DNA of 64,000 bases, from assembly GCA_949357655.1 (NCBI GenBank), contig CASHTG010000009.1:496001-560000 (forward strand), written 5' to 3'. Shown here one piece after another: positions 46,621-59,400 of this stretch. The notes under the pieces are model-generated. The model saw nothing but the letters and a program-made list of their open reading frames with translations. It was not told the origin of the DNA and made no database searches. Position 1 is the stretch's first letter. The number at the start of each line of letters is the position of its first letter. The position numbers and the translations under genes were made by a program. This DNA is from Parascedosporium putredinis. Taxonomy: Eukaryota; Ascomycota; Sordariomycetes; Microascales; Microascaceae.

Positions 46621-48472
46621 ATGGCACCCGAACCTGTGGATGGTAAGGCTCGCGCCCCTTGCGCACCCGTTTGCTCGGCTGCGACGCGCGCACCACTTGC
46701 ATGCAAATCCAAACAGCTCTTCAAGAAACCGGGACGATCACCGTCTTTTGTGATTCGGGGGCACTCGTTGGGGAGCACCGTAATTGGGATTTTGAACCAC
46801 AGACTAACCCATTCTGGTCCCCGTAGATGTACCGATGTACGATGAGGATGACAACGAAAATGAGGAGCACAGGCTCATCAACGAGGGTTCGTCGCGATCA
46901 CCCACTCTCCTCCTCTAAAGGAGTCGTCTCGTTCTTGTGGCCGTCCGTGTGCTGACGCCTAGGGAATTGTGAAGAATATAAAACATGGAAGAAGAACACG
47001 CCCTTCCTCTATGACATGATTCTGAGGTGAGCCCCTCGGACCTTGCTTGCCGCAACTCCAACCCCCAGCTAACTTCAAATCAAAGCACTGCCCTTGAGTG
47101 GCCTACTCTCACCACTCAGTGGTTCCCAGACGTCAAAGAGCCTGCAGACAAGAATGTCCGTATCCACCGCCTGCTCATCGGCACCCACACCTCAGATGAC
47201 AAGCCCAACTACGTACAAATTGCCGAGGTGGAAATTCCCAAGACTTCGGAGCCCAATGCTCAGGACTTCGATGAGGACAGAGGCGAGGTCGGCGGTTATG
47301 GAAAGGCTGGTGATGTAGCGAAAATCAAGTTCAACATTACTCAGAAGATTGACCATCCCGGCGAAGTCAACAAGGCCAGATATCAGCCCCAGAATCCCGA
47401 CATCCTTGCGACAATGTGTATCGACGGAAAGATTCTCATCTTTGACCGCACCAAGCACTCGAGCCAGCCTCAAGGCAAGGTAAACCCTCAGATTGAGCTT
47501 CACGGGCATAAGAAGGAAGGTTTCGGTCTTAGCTGGAACCCTCACGAGGCCGGAAAGCTCGCGTCTGGAAGTGAAGACCAGACTGTATGCCTTTGGTAAG
47601 TTACTTTTTCCTCTCTCCTTGAGGCCGGGCGTGCCATTTTCGTTGAGGAAACAAGAAGGGAGAGCTTGCTTGCTTGCTGGCTTTGCATCCTGCTTGGACT
47701 CATGCTGACGATATTCTCAGGGATCTACAAACCGTGCAAGCAAACAACCACATCTTGAAACCCGCCCGCAGGTACACCCACCACAGCCATGTCGTCAACG
47801 ACGTGCAGTACCATCCCTTCAACAAGAATTTTATCGGCACCGTTTCGGATGACCTGACAATGAAAATCATTGATTCTCGCCGGGCAGAGACGGACAAGGC
47901 TGCCCTAACCGCTAGAGGTGGCCACTCAGATGCCATTAACGCTCTCGGCTTCAGCCCAACCAGCGAATACCTCTTTGCCACCGCATCAGGCGACAAGACT
48001 ATCGGCGTCTGGGATATCCGAAACGTCAAGGAGAAGGTACACACCCTTGAGGGACACAACGACGCCGTAACCTCGCTCTCTTGGCACCCTACAGAGCCCG
48101 GTGTTTTGGGATCGGGTAGCTACGATCGCCGCATCATCTTTTGGGACCTAACCAAGGTTGGCGACGAGCAACTACCTGACGACCAGGAGGATGGACCCCC
48201 GAGTTGTAAGTTCATGGCCGAATATGGCTCGGCACGCCCACAACCGTACCAGAAACACCTTTCGCGTATTCTGTAGCTAACAGGTCATGTCTCGCAGGCT
48301 TTTCATGCACGGAGGACACACCAACCACCTTGCTGATTTTACGTGGAATCCCAATGACCCTTGGCTCATCTGCAGTGCCGCCGAAGACAACTTGCTTCAG
48401 ATCTGGAAGGTTGCAGACTCCATCATCCAAGTGAACGACCCCGATCTTCCCATTGAGGAGCTCCAATCATGA
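46621..48472 (+). CDS. WD40 histone-binding protein Hat2/Msi1/RbAp48 (p55) family
   Basis: Histone H3/H4 chaperone shared by type B histone acetyltransferase, CAF-1 and, in fungi and animals, PRC2/HDAC complexes. Exons: 46621-46642, 46827-46886, 46975-47026, 47086-47595, 47721-48205, 48298-48472; 434 aa, the family's usual length. Hallmarks are the N-terminal helix LINEEYKTWKKNTPFLYDMI, then STALEWPTLTTQWFPD, GHKKEGFGLSWNPHEAGKL, ASGSEDQTVCLWD, HVVNDVQYHP, VWDIRN and GGHTNHLADFTWNPNDPWL. Exon 3 could instead start at 46963, adding four residues; the later acceptor gives the conserved LINEEYKTW and a better branch-point distance. One frame break in the CCCCC at 48196-48200; an extra C joins GPPE to LLFMHGG across the last intron. 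Which complex it serves cannot be told from sequence. Confidence 0.95.
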
Positions 48473-51002
48473 AGTGTAAAATATATCAAAAGACGTGACG
48501 ATAAAGAGGCGCAGAACTGGCGCGGTGGCACGGGGCTTTTGGTTGGTACAGGCAGGCTAGGTTTTGTTGGATTGAGTGGACTAGGATACACGCCCATCAT
48601 CAGTCAATATGATGTGTACGGTTTCCTTGCTGTTGAGGGGGATAGTATAGGTGCAAGAAAGATATTTGGGAGTCGGTTGGCCATGGTTCTTAGCAAGAGA
48701 TGTTTTTTATTCCCTCTTTGTTCTTTTCACCCTCTGCAATACCCAGCTACTTCTCTACATGTTGTAGAGGCAATTCATAATGGAAGAGGAAAGGTACATT
48801 TGACTCTGGATCAAAGAACTCTGTATGCTATCTATGAATCCCCACATAGAAGCTAGTACCTAGATTCCCCCTTTCATCTTCCCGGCCACTCTCAAACACC
48901 TTTACACCCTATAGGAACTTGAAAGTGCTGATCATCTCATGAAGACTCCCTAGCTCAATAAAAAAGGTGGCACAAGAGAGGAAAAGAAGAAGAAAGGGAA
49001 TGTTGATAGATATGAAGAAGGAATGGCTAAAAATGAAAGTGAAGGAGAGAAAAATCGTGGCAATTGTATGAAGAAAATAGAAATGGCAAACAAAAAAGAA
49101 GAAGAAAAAAACATACAACACCGGGGATTCGCTGGTCGTCACCGACCCAACTACTAGTCCGGCGCTTCGCAGCTTGTGTACAGGGGAGCGGACGGGACCC
49201 TCAATATTCTACGAGCTATGGTCGTATGTACCAATCCACCAAGCGAAACCACGCTATAAGGCCTCCGCACTTTTCCCGGGCGCGCCACACGAGGGGTTCT
49301 GCCCTGCTGCAAACGGAGCAAGTGGATCAACGAGGCGGATACGTTTGTCGAGCTGAGTCAATGTGAGGCGTGACTTCCGTCTGGTGATGGGCAATAGATC
49401 GGCAAACTGCCTCTGGGCAGAGAGAACCCTGAGGTTTGCCACCAAGAGACCCTTTAGCACCGCTTTAGCATCACCACATTTACATAAGAAGCACTGTGGT
49501 GTTTGAAAACTGGAGGGGACAAGCATCAATGATCAATCTTGACGGGCGAGCACCAAAGGCGAAGGGCACGAAGTCACGGAAAAGAAAAGCAAATGGGCTT
49601 GTTTTTACATGATTTAAACGTCCCGCAAAGCAGAAGTTAAAATCGAGAAAGAGTAAAGGTAATAAGATGACTTGAAAAAGGAGGGGAAAAAAAGAGAAGG
49701 TTAGAAGAATCCATCCTTGCCGATCCAAACCACCAACGACCAACGACACAAGCAACGACACAAGCAACGCGCCAGCCACGCTATACCAGGATCCTGTACA
49801 CAGAGACACGACACTCCCTTTTGGTTTTCGCTATGCACCCTACACCTACACCCTGCACCTGCCAGCCCTTTTGCCATTGAAATTCAAATCGCAAAAACAA
49901 CCGTACCTTACCCTACCATGCCTTGCCTGGTTTTTAGAGAAGAAGAAGAAGAGCGAGAGAGAAAAGAGAAACAAGAAGGGAAGAAAGAAAAAGAGATGAC
50001 GAAGAGGAAACCTTGCAAAAAGAAAAGATCCATCTGTCAAGAAATAAACAGAAAAAGAAAAAGAAACAGGGGCAAGTCCGAATAACATTTTCTAGCAGGG
50101 AAAACCAAGAGCAAGAAGAGAAGAAGAAAGATTGAAAACACCTGTGAACCCCTTCCCCTGTGCCTCCTGTAATCCTCCTATTTTCCCTTCCTAAAGCCTG
50201 ACTTCCCTAGCCCTTCAATTCCCCCTTTGTTTCCTGAACGAGACCGTAGCCACCAAAGGCTAAAGCAACAAGCAACTCCGGAGCTCCGCCGTTGGTTTCC
50301 AGGTATCGTGAACCATGTTTTAATGCTCTGCTTTTGAACCCTCCCCTGATTTTGCTGCTATTTCCTTGTATGTTTTATCTTCCAGCCAATTTCACACAGT
50401 CCTTGTTCCGAATAACACAGGTGCTTGCCAAGCTATGTGTCCAAGCAGGGACATCCTCCCCACTCGCAATCAAAAGAAAAATGAAGTAAAAATGAGATCA
50501 AATGAGAAAAGGACAAAGACAGGCGAATCAAGCAGAATAGACGAGAGAAAGTTGAAAAAGGTGCAACGGGGATACGACAAAAGTGTGATAAGAGAAGAAA
50601 CAATCACGTAGGAAGAAAAGGGAAAAGGGAAAAAAATAGGGGGAGGGAGGGGAGGTTGATGGAAAACGAGATTAGAAACGACACAGCCTCATCGCTGTAT
50701 TCTTCTCCAGCCAAAGGAGCAGAGCGCAAGAGGCCATGTCATGAAAGAACGTTGCTTATGATCAGCCAGGCTCCAAATGCTCTAATGCTCTTCGTTCCAA
50801 AAGAAAAATCAATCTGAGAGTCGAAAGTAGTGACAAGGGTGATCGTGATGGAAACGACACATGGTGAGCAAGCACCCTCTTCCGTGTCATCGGTAAGATG
50901 GCGGTACGCAAAGTGAGGCATAATAGCGATCGGGTAACAAGCAGAACGTGGTTCGAGCACGTCCATGGTACGCTCTCACACTTTAGCGAAAGGCCTGCCA
51001 GA
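48473..51002. other. Region between convergent HAT2 and ERI1-like gene 3' ends
   Basis: 2.5 kb. The right half is strongly purine-rich on the + strand (49900-50130, 50470-50660), which fits CT-rich DNA of the minus-strand gene's 3' side. It holds a 12-bp tandem repeat (49742-49769). I see no gene; if the minus-strand frame is not corrected at its end, coding would extend to 50762. Confidence 0.55.
49742..49769. repeat. 12-bp tandem repeat, AACGACACAAGC unit
   Basis: Two perfect units plus a partial third in the intergenic region. Confidence 0.85.
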
Positions 51003-53430
51003 TTAGGCGGGGACTTGCTGGGAGCAGCACCACCGTTCTGGCGGCCCTCATTGTTGCTGACCGAAAGGCCGCCCATGCCAGACGAAAGGAAGGAGAAAGG
51101 ATCGTTCTCGTTCTGGTTGTAAAAGTTGTTGGACGGGCCGGCCGACGCAGGGCCGTTGGTGGCAGACTGGAAAGCAGCTTCCGCGGCACGGCTGTCAAAA
51201 GGGCCGGCAGAATGGGAGCCGGGGCTGGGGCCAAAGTGGGTGTTCAGCGAAGGGTACGAGGTCGCGCCCCGCCGATGCCCGAAGGAAGAGCGTAGGTGCT
51301 AGGGGGCCGCCAAAGTGCTGACCGCCGTAGTTACCGCCGGACGCGAAGCTCCCGGCGGGAGATGCAAAGGCCCGTGGCCATGGCCACTGCCCATAGAATT
51401 TTGGCTCATGGGATAGTTTGAGCCGCCATCCATGGGCGAAGGATAGCCCGAGTCCGCCACAACGGCGGCACCAGCTCGGCTAGCACCGCAGCGAAGACAG
51501 CACACATTCTTGGCAAAGTTATGGTAGCCGCAAACCTCGTTACCGCACTTCCAGTCACCGGCACGGAAGGGGACAACACCGCTGCCACCCATCCGCCCAC
51601 CACCATGACCGTGGCCACCCATGGGGCCGTGGTGGCCCATGTGCTGAGGAGGGGCATCATGGCCGGGGGCCATAGCCACCACCACCACCACCACCGCCGC
51701 CGCCACTGTTGTATCCGTAACCGGCATCCCCAGAGGGCCCGGCGGGGAACGAGCATCGGAAACAGGCAGTCCGGCGCTGAAAGTTGGAGAAGCCGCAGGA
51801 CGGGCAAGTCCAATCACCAGGTCGGGGTCGGTTCTTGCTGGGAGGGAATGGGGTGAGAATCTCAGCGGCGCGGTCCAGGACACGACTGGAAGAGGGCGAA
51901 ACCTCGATGGCTTTCTCGTTAAGGGCACGGCCGTTCATGCAGAGGCTCTCGGCAGCCTAGTCAAGGACGAGATGTCAGCATCAATAATCAAGCGTTCAAG
52001 AAAGGACAAGGGCTCAAAATCCATCTCAGCCCCACCCATTAGACCAGAGAGCCAAGACGGCCCGCAGCAAATTAAAACCCCTAATCAGTGTGGGAGAGAG
52101 AAGGGGGAGGGAACTTTTGAGGGAAAAAGCAAAATGGTTGCAGCGATGTTGGAACGGACAGGAAAGGGGCGTACCTCTTCGTGAGACGAAAAGACGGCAA
52201 AGCCGGTGCCAGTGGGCTTGTGCTGCTCCGGAGTACGCAAGGTCCAGAAGGCGATCGGTCGTCCGCCAAACTGGGTGAACCAGCTCTCAAGCTCCGACTG
52301 AGTGGTATCATGAGGCAGGCCAGACATATGCAAGACCTTGCTACGCTCGGAGAGGAAAGCCCTCACGTCGGCTCTAGCGTCCATGGGGCGGGTGAGCACG
52401 TCAGGGTGCTCATGAGGCGGCTGTGACTTGCGAATCAAGCCACGGAGGACACGGGCAAGCGTGACGGCCTCCTCCATGGCGCGTCGAGGCGAGGCCGGAG
52501 CCAAGGCTTGCAGGTGGAAGGGGAGGTTGTGCTTGATAGGTGCGCTAGACTGGACGGGCTCGACCTCGAGGGCGGCGCAGATGTTGCTGAGCATCGAAGG
52601 GCCGAAGGGGAGTGATTCAGGGTGATGTTGCTGCCACCTCTGGTACTCGGTGCGAAGATCGAATGTACGTGAGTGCTGGAGATAGGGTGGCAAGACAACG
52701 GCCTTGTCCCGAGCCTCGCGAGGGAGCTGGACACGAAGATCCCACGAGTCAAGGGTGACGAAGACGAAGTCAAAGTTTTGGGAGGTAAGGTGCTCATTGG
52801 CAAACGCATCAAAACGGTTAATCGCATCCCTAAAAGTGCCGGCATTTCGTACATGTTCCCAGGTCAAGGTCGTTAGGCTCGCTGCCGGGACACACCTGGT
52901 TAGCCGAATCCAATTGCGAAGAAAAACCAGCAACTATCCATCCCGAGCGGTCGAGGTGCGTCACAAACGCGGAAAACGCCCAGTTCCGCCATTCATATGC
53001 GCACACTACGTCGTGCCAGCGGGCGTAGTCGACTCATCGATGCGTGCACAGGAGAAAAGACGGACGAAGGGAAGAAAAAGGAAGGGGCTAGAGGGTAGTC
53101 TACTTACTGCAGAGGGGGTGATGGGGGTGTTGATGGGCTTAACAAGAACACTATCGCGAGCAACCTAAAGGGAAGTCACGGTGGGTCAGTATGATGAAAC
53201 TCGATACAGAGACTCGAGTGGACTAGATGAGGCCATGATAAGGATGGGTGTGATGGCGGATGTGGTGTACCAACCTCTTCGAGGGACTTGGCATCGAGCA
53301 AGATCCATCCGAGCTCGATTACCTCGGCCGAGTCCTTTGTAACATAGACACCGTGCTCATCACAGGTGGTGGCCACATGGATCACCACGTAGCGATCGAT
53401 ATTCAGTTGGGGAGCTGGCTGGTTCGACAT
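51003..53430 (-). CDS. ERI1-like (catalytically degenerate) / RRM / two RanBP2 zinc-finger RNA-binding protein
   Basis: Probable RNA-binding regulator. Exons (minus): 53430-53275, 53164-53108, 52881-52175, 51956-51003; about 625 aa. Residues 14-240 follow the ERI1 exonuclease fold (YVVIHVATTCDEHG, SAEVIELGWILLD, LCTSLTTLTWEHVRNAGTF, LDSWDLRVQLP), but motif I reads HVA where active enzymes have DxE, and the last motif (RRAMEEAVTLARVL) lacks the catalytic His. An RRM follows (about 250-325: VLHMSGLPHDTTQSELESWF, GTGFAVFSS). Two RanBP2 fingers (WTCPSC...CFRC near 355; WKCGNEVC...CLRC near 442) are separated by a Gly/His-rich linker; the tail is Gly/Ser/Asn-rich. Frame breaks: 53114-53118, 51665-51669 (offset opposite in sign), 51366-51368, 51302-51306, 51267-51270, and probably about 51006-51009, which sets the end at 51003 rather than 50762. 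The GTTGGT donor of intron 1 is unusual. Confidence 0.88.
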
Positions 53431-56400
53431 GGTGAATATGTACAGCTAATCGAAAACACCAAGTCGAGATGCAGGACGGATGCTTCGTAGAGCTCTGTTT
53501 AAAGGGATGGGCCGTCGAAGAAGGCCAACGCTCCGAAATCGCGAGGATCGCCGTGGTGGTGGGTGGGAGAGTTGCACGAGTCGCGAGGGATTATCGAGAA
53601 ATCGGAATTTTCGAAGGGCTCGAAATTCGAGGCGGAGGGCAATGGGGAAGAAAAGATTGCGTAAAACAAAATAAGGACGAACGGCTAGAGATGCGGAGAG
53701 CAAAGGGTGAGGAGATGTATCACGATCTGGGCAATGACCAGGCCCAAAAGAGATTTTTCAGGTCCTGTCTTCGACTTGCTTGATGAGGGAGGGAGGGACA
53801 GGATAGAAGCTGGTCGGTCCCTGGCTGGAAGATGGATCCAGGAAAAGTCAAAGGGACTGGATGAGTTCGGGTGCGGGTTTGGGGAGGGAGAGGGTGGAAA
53901 AAGGACGAAAATAGGTGTCCAAGAGCTTTCAAGTCTGAAGATTGAAAAAGGGACCCGAAATTTCGAACAAGACTAGGATCTATTCAATTGGCACGCGGTA
54001 CAAGCCTGGGCGACACGCCAGTGGGGCGATTTCAGAGGGGGTTGAGGGAAGGCCAGCCAGCGGTTGGAGAGCAGGAGGGCCGGCCAAAAAGGAGCATGGA
54101 GGATAAAACCACCACTCCACGTAGTAAACTCCCGAGGCCAAGAGCGAGCAACGCAACGCATGCAATTGAAATTTACGACACAACTAGTAGACGATAAAAA
54201 CACGCCGTGTCTTCAAGATCAGAGACTTGCCTTCATTTTCCCCTTCATCTTCCCCTATCAAATGCCCAAACCCCCGCCCAGCGTCTCCAGGTCGATCTTG
54301 AGGCAGCTGATGGAGATGGAAATGATGGGAAGGAACGACCTACTCAACGGAGAACGTTGCTGGTCAATACGTCAAAGGACAGGCTTGTTGCAAGGTACTT
54401 TGGACAAGCCATTGTAATACAATTGATCTGTCAAGCGAGGTGTACACTACACTGCCAAGTATCGACCCCTTAGTGGAGTAAGCCCTCGACACATGGGGTG
54501 TTCTCTCATGGGTGTGGAGTTGAGGGGGGCGGAAAGGAGCACCTATTAGGTCACCGTCTAGACCATGTACCTGGAGAGTGGAGCTGCAACTTGCCAACAA
54601 CTACCTGCAACGTACTTGGAGCTCCTCTGAGAGCAAACCGGTCCCTTCCTGTCTTCGTAGCCTCCATATGTGGTGAGAAAAGAGGTGTCCCATCCATCCA
54701 ATCGCCATGGAGTGCACACCTCGTCAGAATGAGGCAGGAGCAGATTGCTCAAAAACGCCCCGGCGTTTTCTTCCCTATCCCTCCAGTTTCCTCCAGTTCT
54801 GCCTCAGGTCGGCAAGACTGACTCGTCGAGGACCCTGTTTTCCCAATTCCAGGATTCGTAAGCTGTCTCCGTGCCTAGGGAGAGAGACCTGAGCACCGAA
54901 ATGCGAGGCAAAAGTCTAATCCCGAGCGTCCCTCCTTCGGGGAGCTACCTACACACCATCCCGGCAGCCCGTGCCTTAGCTGTCCAGAAGCAGTTTCAAC
55001 CAGTCGGGGAATGGAAGAGGGGAGAAAGAAAAAGGAAAAGGGAGCTGAGGGCTCTTCCGTACCTGTCTGTCCCATAAGCTAGCTGCCTCCCACAGGCTGT
55101 GGGAAGCTTGAAGAGACATGGTTCTATGGGTGACCAGGGGCACGTAGCGTTGCCGTGGATTCGCCTGCGCGGGCAGTTGAAACCGCCTGAGCTGGGCTAA
55201 TTAGTGAGAGCATCCGACGGGCCCGGATCCACTACGAGATGGCCTGGACGGATCCATCCATCCAGGATGGATCGATGGATGGATAAACCCGGGTAGACTG
55301 CCTTAGCGGGATCACGCAAAACAAGAAAGGCGGACACAATGCCGAGGAGGGAAAAAAAGGAAGAAGAGGGAAAGGAAAAAGGAAGAAGCACGATGGACGG
55401 GAAAGAAAAAGGTAACGAGAGTCAAGGGGAGGAATGATGGATGCATGAAAGTTTACAGTGATCTCGAAACTGACCCAAAGTGAATGCATCCATAGCCAGC
55501 GGATACTGCTACAGTGTCGGTACTCGAGCACATCAATTGACACCGTTAAGGTGAGATACACTCCACTAGTAGCTTAGTGCTAGGATCAGAATCAACAAAA
55601 CCTTTTGTCTCAGCGTTCCAAGTCAACAGGGGCGGAAGCGTGACCGGCTGTGCGGATACTGGCGAGAAATATTGGGAACACGACCCCTAGAATCCATGAT
55701 CCCGAGACTTCTTTTAAGCTTTGAGGTACAAGTTCGAGCTGAGATATTGGGAAGCTCTGCCTGCTTCATCGTTCTGACACTAGAGATCGAGATCTTTATA
55801 CCTTTCCACCTCCACTACCATCCAATAACTTGGCCCGTTGCGAAGGAAGGAGATCAAGTGTGTAGGTTTTGCATTTTTGTTATTATTTCACAAGTCTTCT
55901 CAATGGCAGTAGATCAAGGAGCCATCAATGATCCTCCACTCCACTACCGACACTATTGTAATAGTTGACAGGGCCTTTCGATATTGTGTAGAGGACCACC
56001 GTTGCTGTGCGGCGGTTTGCGCAAATAGACGCCACACGATTGATTGCCTGTTGATTCCCAAGTTACGGGCTAACGGGGTATTATGAGCAGCACCCCAAAC
56101 GGTTGATTGACCATCCTGTATGCTTCCGCTTGGTGTCTCTTCCCCTGCACAGTACAGGCCGAGGAAGCCATCTTATCATCCCCGGTCTCGGTTTTTAATA
56201 AAGAAGCCTCGCCCCAACGCGAGGGCCTGTTCCTGTTGGGCCGTCTGCCTGGTTCCACATCATCTTTGGGGGTTCGCAGCAAGGAACAATCATTGCCAAA
56301 CAGGCCCCCTGAAGAAGCGTCCGCTCATGTTACCCGCAAATCCTTTGGCGTGGGTTTGCTCCCTCCTCACCTTTGATGTATCTCGACGTATTGCCTGCGG

Positions 56401-59400
56401 GAAAATCTGTTGTGGCGCTGGGACCATTCCTCATACGAAGGTGAATAATACTTTGTAATAACCTCAAGATTGCTGGGTGGCCCTTGGTTCAACATGAATG
56501 AGTCTTGACACAAAAGAAAAGAAAAGAAATGGGGGTTCTCACCACCAATGCCTCACGCCTCACAGGCAGGAAGAAAAAAAGAAAGAAAGAGGAAAAACAA
56601 GTCACAGGTGGTTCGACCAAACTAGGTTCGACCTGCGAGCCGTATCTCCCTGGCCCAGTCCTCGGGACCCTGTCCATACTTCCAAAGTATGTGCAGGCAG
56701 AGGAGGTTCTTGAGCTTGTCCTCCCGACGTGCCGCTGGACAGGAGGACGTCTCTCATGCAGAGCGCTTGCGGCAGTCCATGCAGAGCTGTGCACATTGGG
56801 CAAGTGAGGACCTCTGCCTGCGCCAGCGGTACGAGCCCATCCCGAGACGTTGAACTGAAAGTGACCTTGGGTGCAGAGACAGGTGTGCACGTTTTGCGGG
56901 TGCCCGTGGGACGGGTCAAATACCGGCTGGTCTTGAAGCAAATCCGGCCATTCAGCCCAGTCCTGATTCAAACGACACGGTTCGGCATGGTTGGCAGGGC
57001 ACAGGTTCCCCCTTTTTTTCCAACCAAAAACTCCCCCTTTCCCATCAATGGTGATAATAATATGGAGATATACGAACAGACTTCATAGCAACCCAAGGGC
57101 CAACAGGCAAGCCTAGCGACAGGCTCAAGCAAGGGTTCGGGGATAGCCAAGGCCAGTCGGCCGTCTCGCCCAGAAAGGGCGCAAGTGATAAGAAACCGCC
57201 CCAGACCGTCCCAGCCGGTAATATAAAGGAGTGTTCGAGATGGTCATCTTGGTCACCATTGACTCGGTTTCGCCGGAGAACCCCTGTCAATCCCAAGCTT
57301 CTCGAAAGATAAAGTTCCTGCTATATACCGCGCCCCGAGAGATGACAACCCCAATAATAATACGGGCGAAGGTGTGTATAGTACCAAAGTAGTCGGATCA
57401 AGTTCGCTTCTCGCTTCTCGTCTCGGATCCTTCAATTTCAGACGACGGCGACCCGTTCCGTTGCCGCTATCATATTATTCCCTTGAGAAAGAGTCGTAAT
57501 CGCAGCCAAGGCGGGGGAGAGCTTGTTCTTATCTCGTCCAAACGATGGGCCGAACGGACGAGGTGTCCGTTAAAGAAAACACCATCCGTTAGCTATACCG
57601 AGGCAGCCAAGGCCCTCTGTTTGACGACGTTCTCTCCACAGTGCAAGTAGTCCAAGGACGTTTGGCCTTGGCCATCGATATAATTCTTGGGAACTTGGAA
57701 TCGAGGGACTTGGATGTTATGACTAAGCCATCCTCTTTCTTTTCAACGGCTCGACTTCCCAGATTCGAGAAGATGAGATGAGGAGTGTCTGGGCATGTTT
57801 TCCTAGTCCGGCGAGGCCTCTCCGACATCAATGTAAGGGAGAGGCTACGTTTGTGTTGCCTTGGAGGGCCTGGACGGCCTCCTTTGAACTTATCCCCAAC
57901 CTGCGAGATGCAGGAGATGGACGTCAGAAGGTGCACGTTCTCGTGTTTCGTCACGCCCGCGGGCATCAATCAGGACCTTTTCCCTTCAAGGAACCTCGGA
58001 CCTCAGTCACTGCGCAGTCATTTTTAAGTGATAGATCGATTCCCTCTCCAGCGCGTGACTCTTGCTTCTCCAACGCCTGGTCGAAGACGTCCTGGGATCC
58101 ATAAGTCCCAGGATCGTGCCATACATGATACCGCTGGCGATTTCCCTGTGAGATCTGCCCTCCCCGGCCCCTACGAGGAGAAAAGCATTAAGAGCACTGA
58201 GCCTTCAGTGACAGTTGATCGACGGCCACTTCAAATCTTTTTTAACCGCGAGCGATCATGAAGGAGGGGTTGCAGCCAGCGCGAGCCGACGGCCAAAGCT
58301 CCTGCACGAGCTCTACTTGAATCACTTTACATGCATTGAACGTTCCACAATTGGACTCGCTCGGGACAATGCACGTACTGTGCTTTCTACACCCTCCCAT
58401 CACATTTCCTGGTTAGTTGCCTGCCGGTGATTCTCTTTCTCGCCCTGCGGCGTGGATTAGATGTGTTCAGGACCTTTCTTTCCCTTCTTTTTTTCTTTTT
58501 TAGCCGATAGACTATAAATGAGGCCATTCATCGGGGAAATTAGTGAATGTCTCTACTACCCCCATACCCCTGCGGGCAAAGTCAGCTTGGGGAGGGGTTC
58601 TGAATCCCGAGGAGGGAAGCTCTTCATTGTTGATCTCGACGCCCCGTCTGCATCAATGGCACCCGTCAATCATGTGCCGGCGCCCGTAGCGGACGATGGA
58701 GTATCAGAGCGCCCGCGTAACAATCGTCGATCACGAACAGTAATGCGTATCAATCGCCGCCGCCTAGTTCTTGAAAGATTGGGGAAGGGATGGGTGGCGC
58801 GGGGTTAGGGAGGAGGGATCTTCCAGCACCACCAGCACCAGAGACTGAGACATGGTCGAGCCCGTCTCTATTTTGCCTCTCTTTCAAATATGTGCAGCTT
58901 TTAGGCCTTTATTTTTCCCGATCACATTGCTTCTTTGTGCTGCGTCCGAAAGGGGGTGCCTCCATGTGGTGGTGTGCAGACGCTGCACGGAGGTCGAGTT
59001 CACTGTTGTTGTGATCTGGTGCATATGCTCGGGCGGAGCGGGCCCCGCGCCGGTTCTCCTCCCCGCCACGCCACCTTGACCACCCCGTGCCCCAAAGGAC
59101 TTGGGCGGACGCTGGGGAGCAGTGCAGTGATGGATGGATCAATAGATATTTCGGCGCGCGCTGACTGCAAGCGCCACCTCCCCTCAAAAGACGGGGTAAC
59201 GTTTATGGTGACCGAAAAATAGCACGTCGACCTGAGCGTTAACTTGGGGCAAGCGCCTGGCAAGGCCAGTGCTAGCCGCCAGTCGCAGAAGTCAAGAACG
59301 ATTGGCATTGATGGTGGATCCTCAGCGTATTATTTTTGGTGGGGTTTCCTTTTATCTTCTCTTCGGCCTTATCTTCGCCGGCGAACAACCAGCATCGAAC

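Noticed and set aside
56489..56971. 160-codon minus-strand open frame in the right gene-free block
   Set aside because: No motif, codon use unlike the neighbouring genes, and interrupted homopolymer-rich ends.
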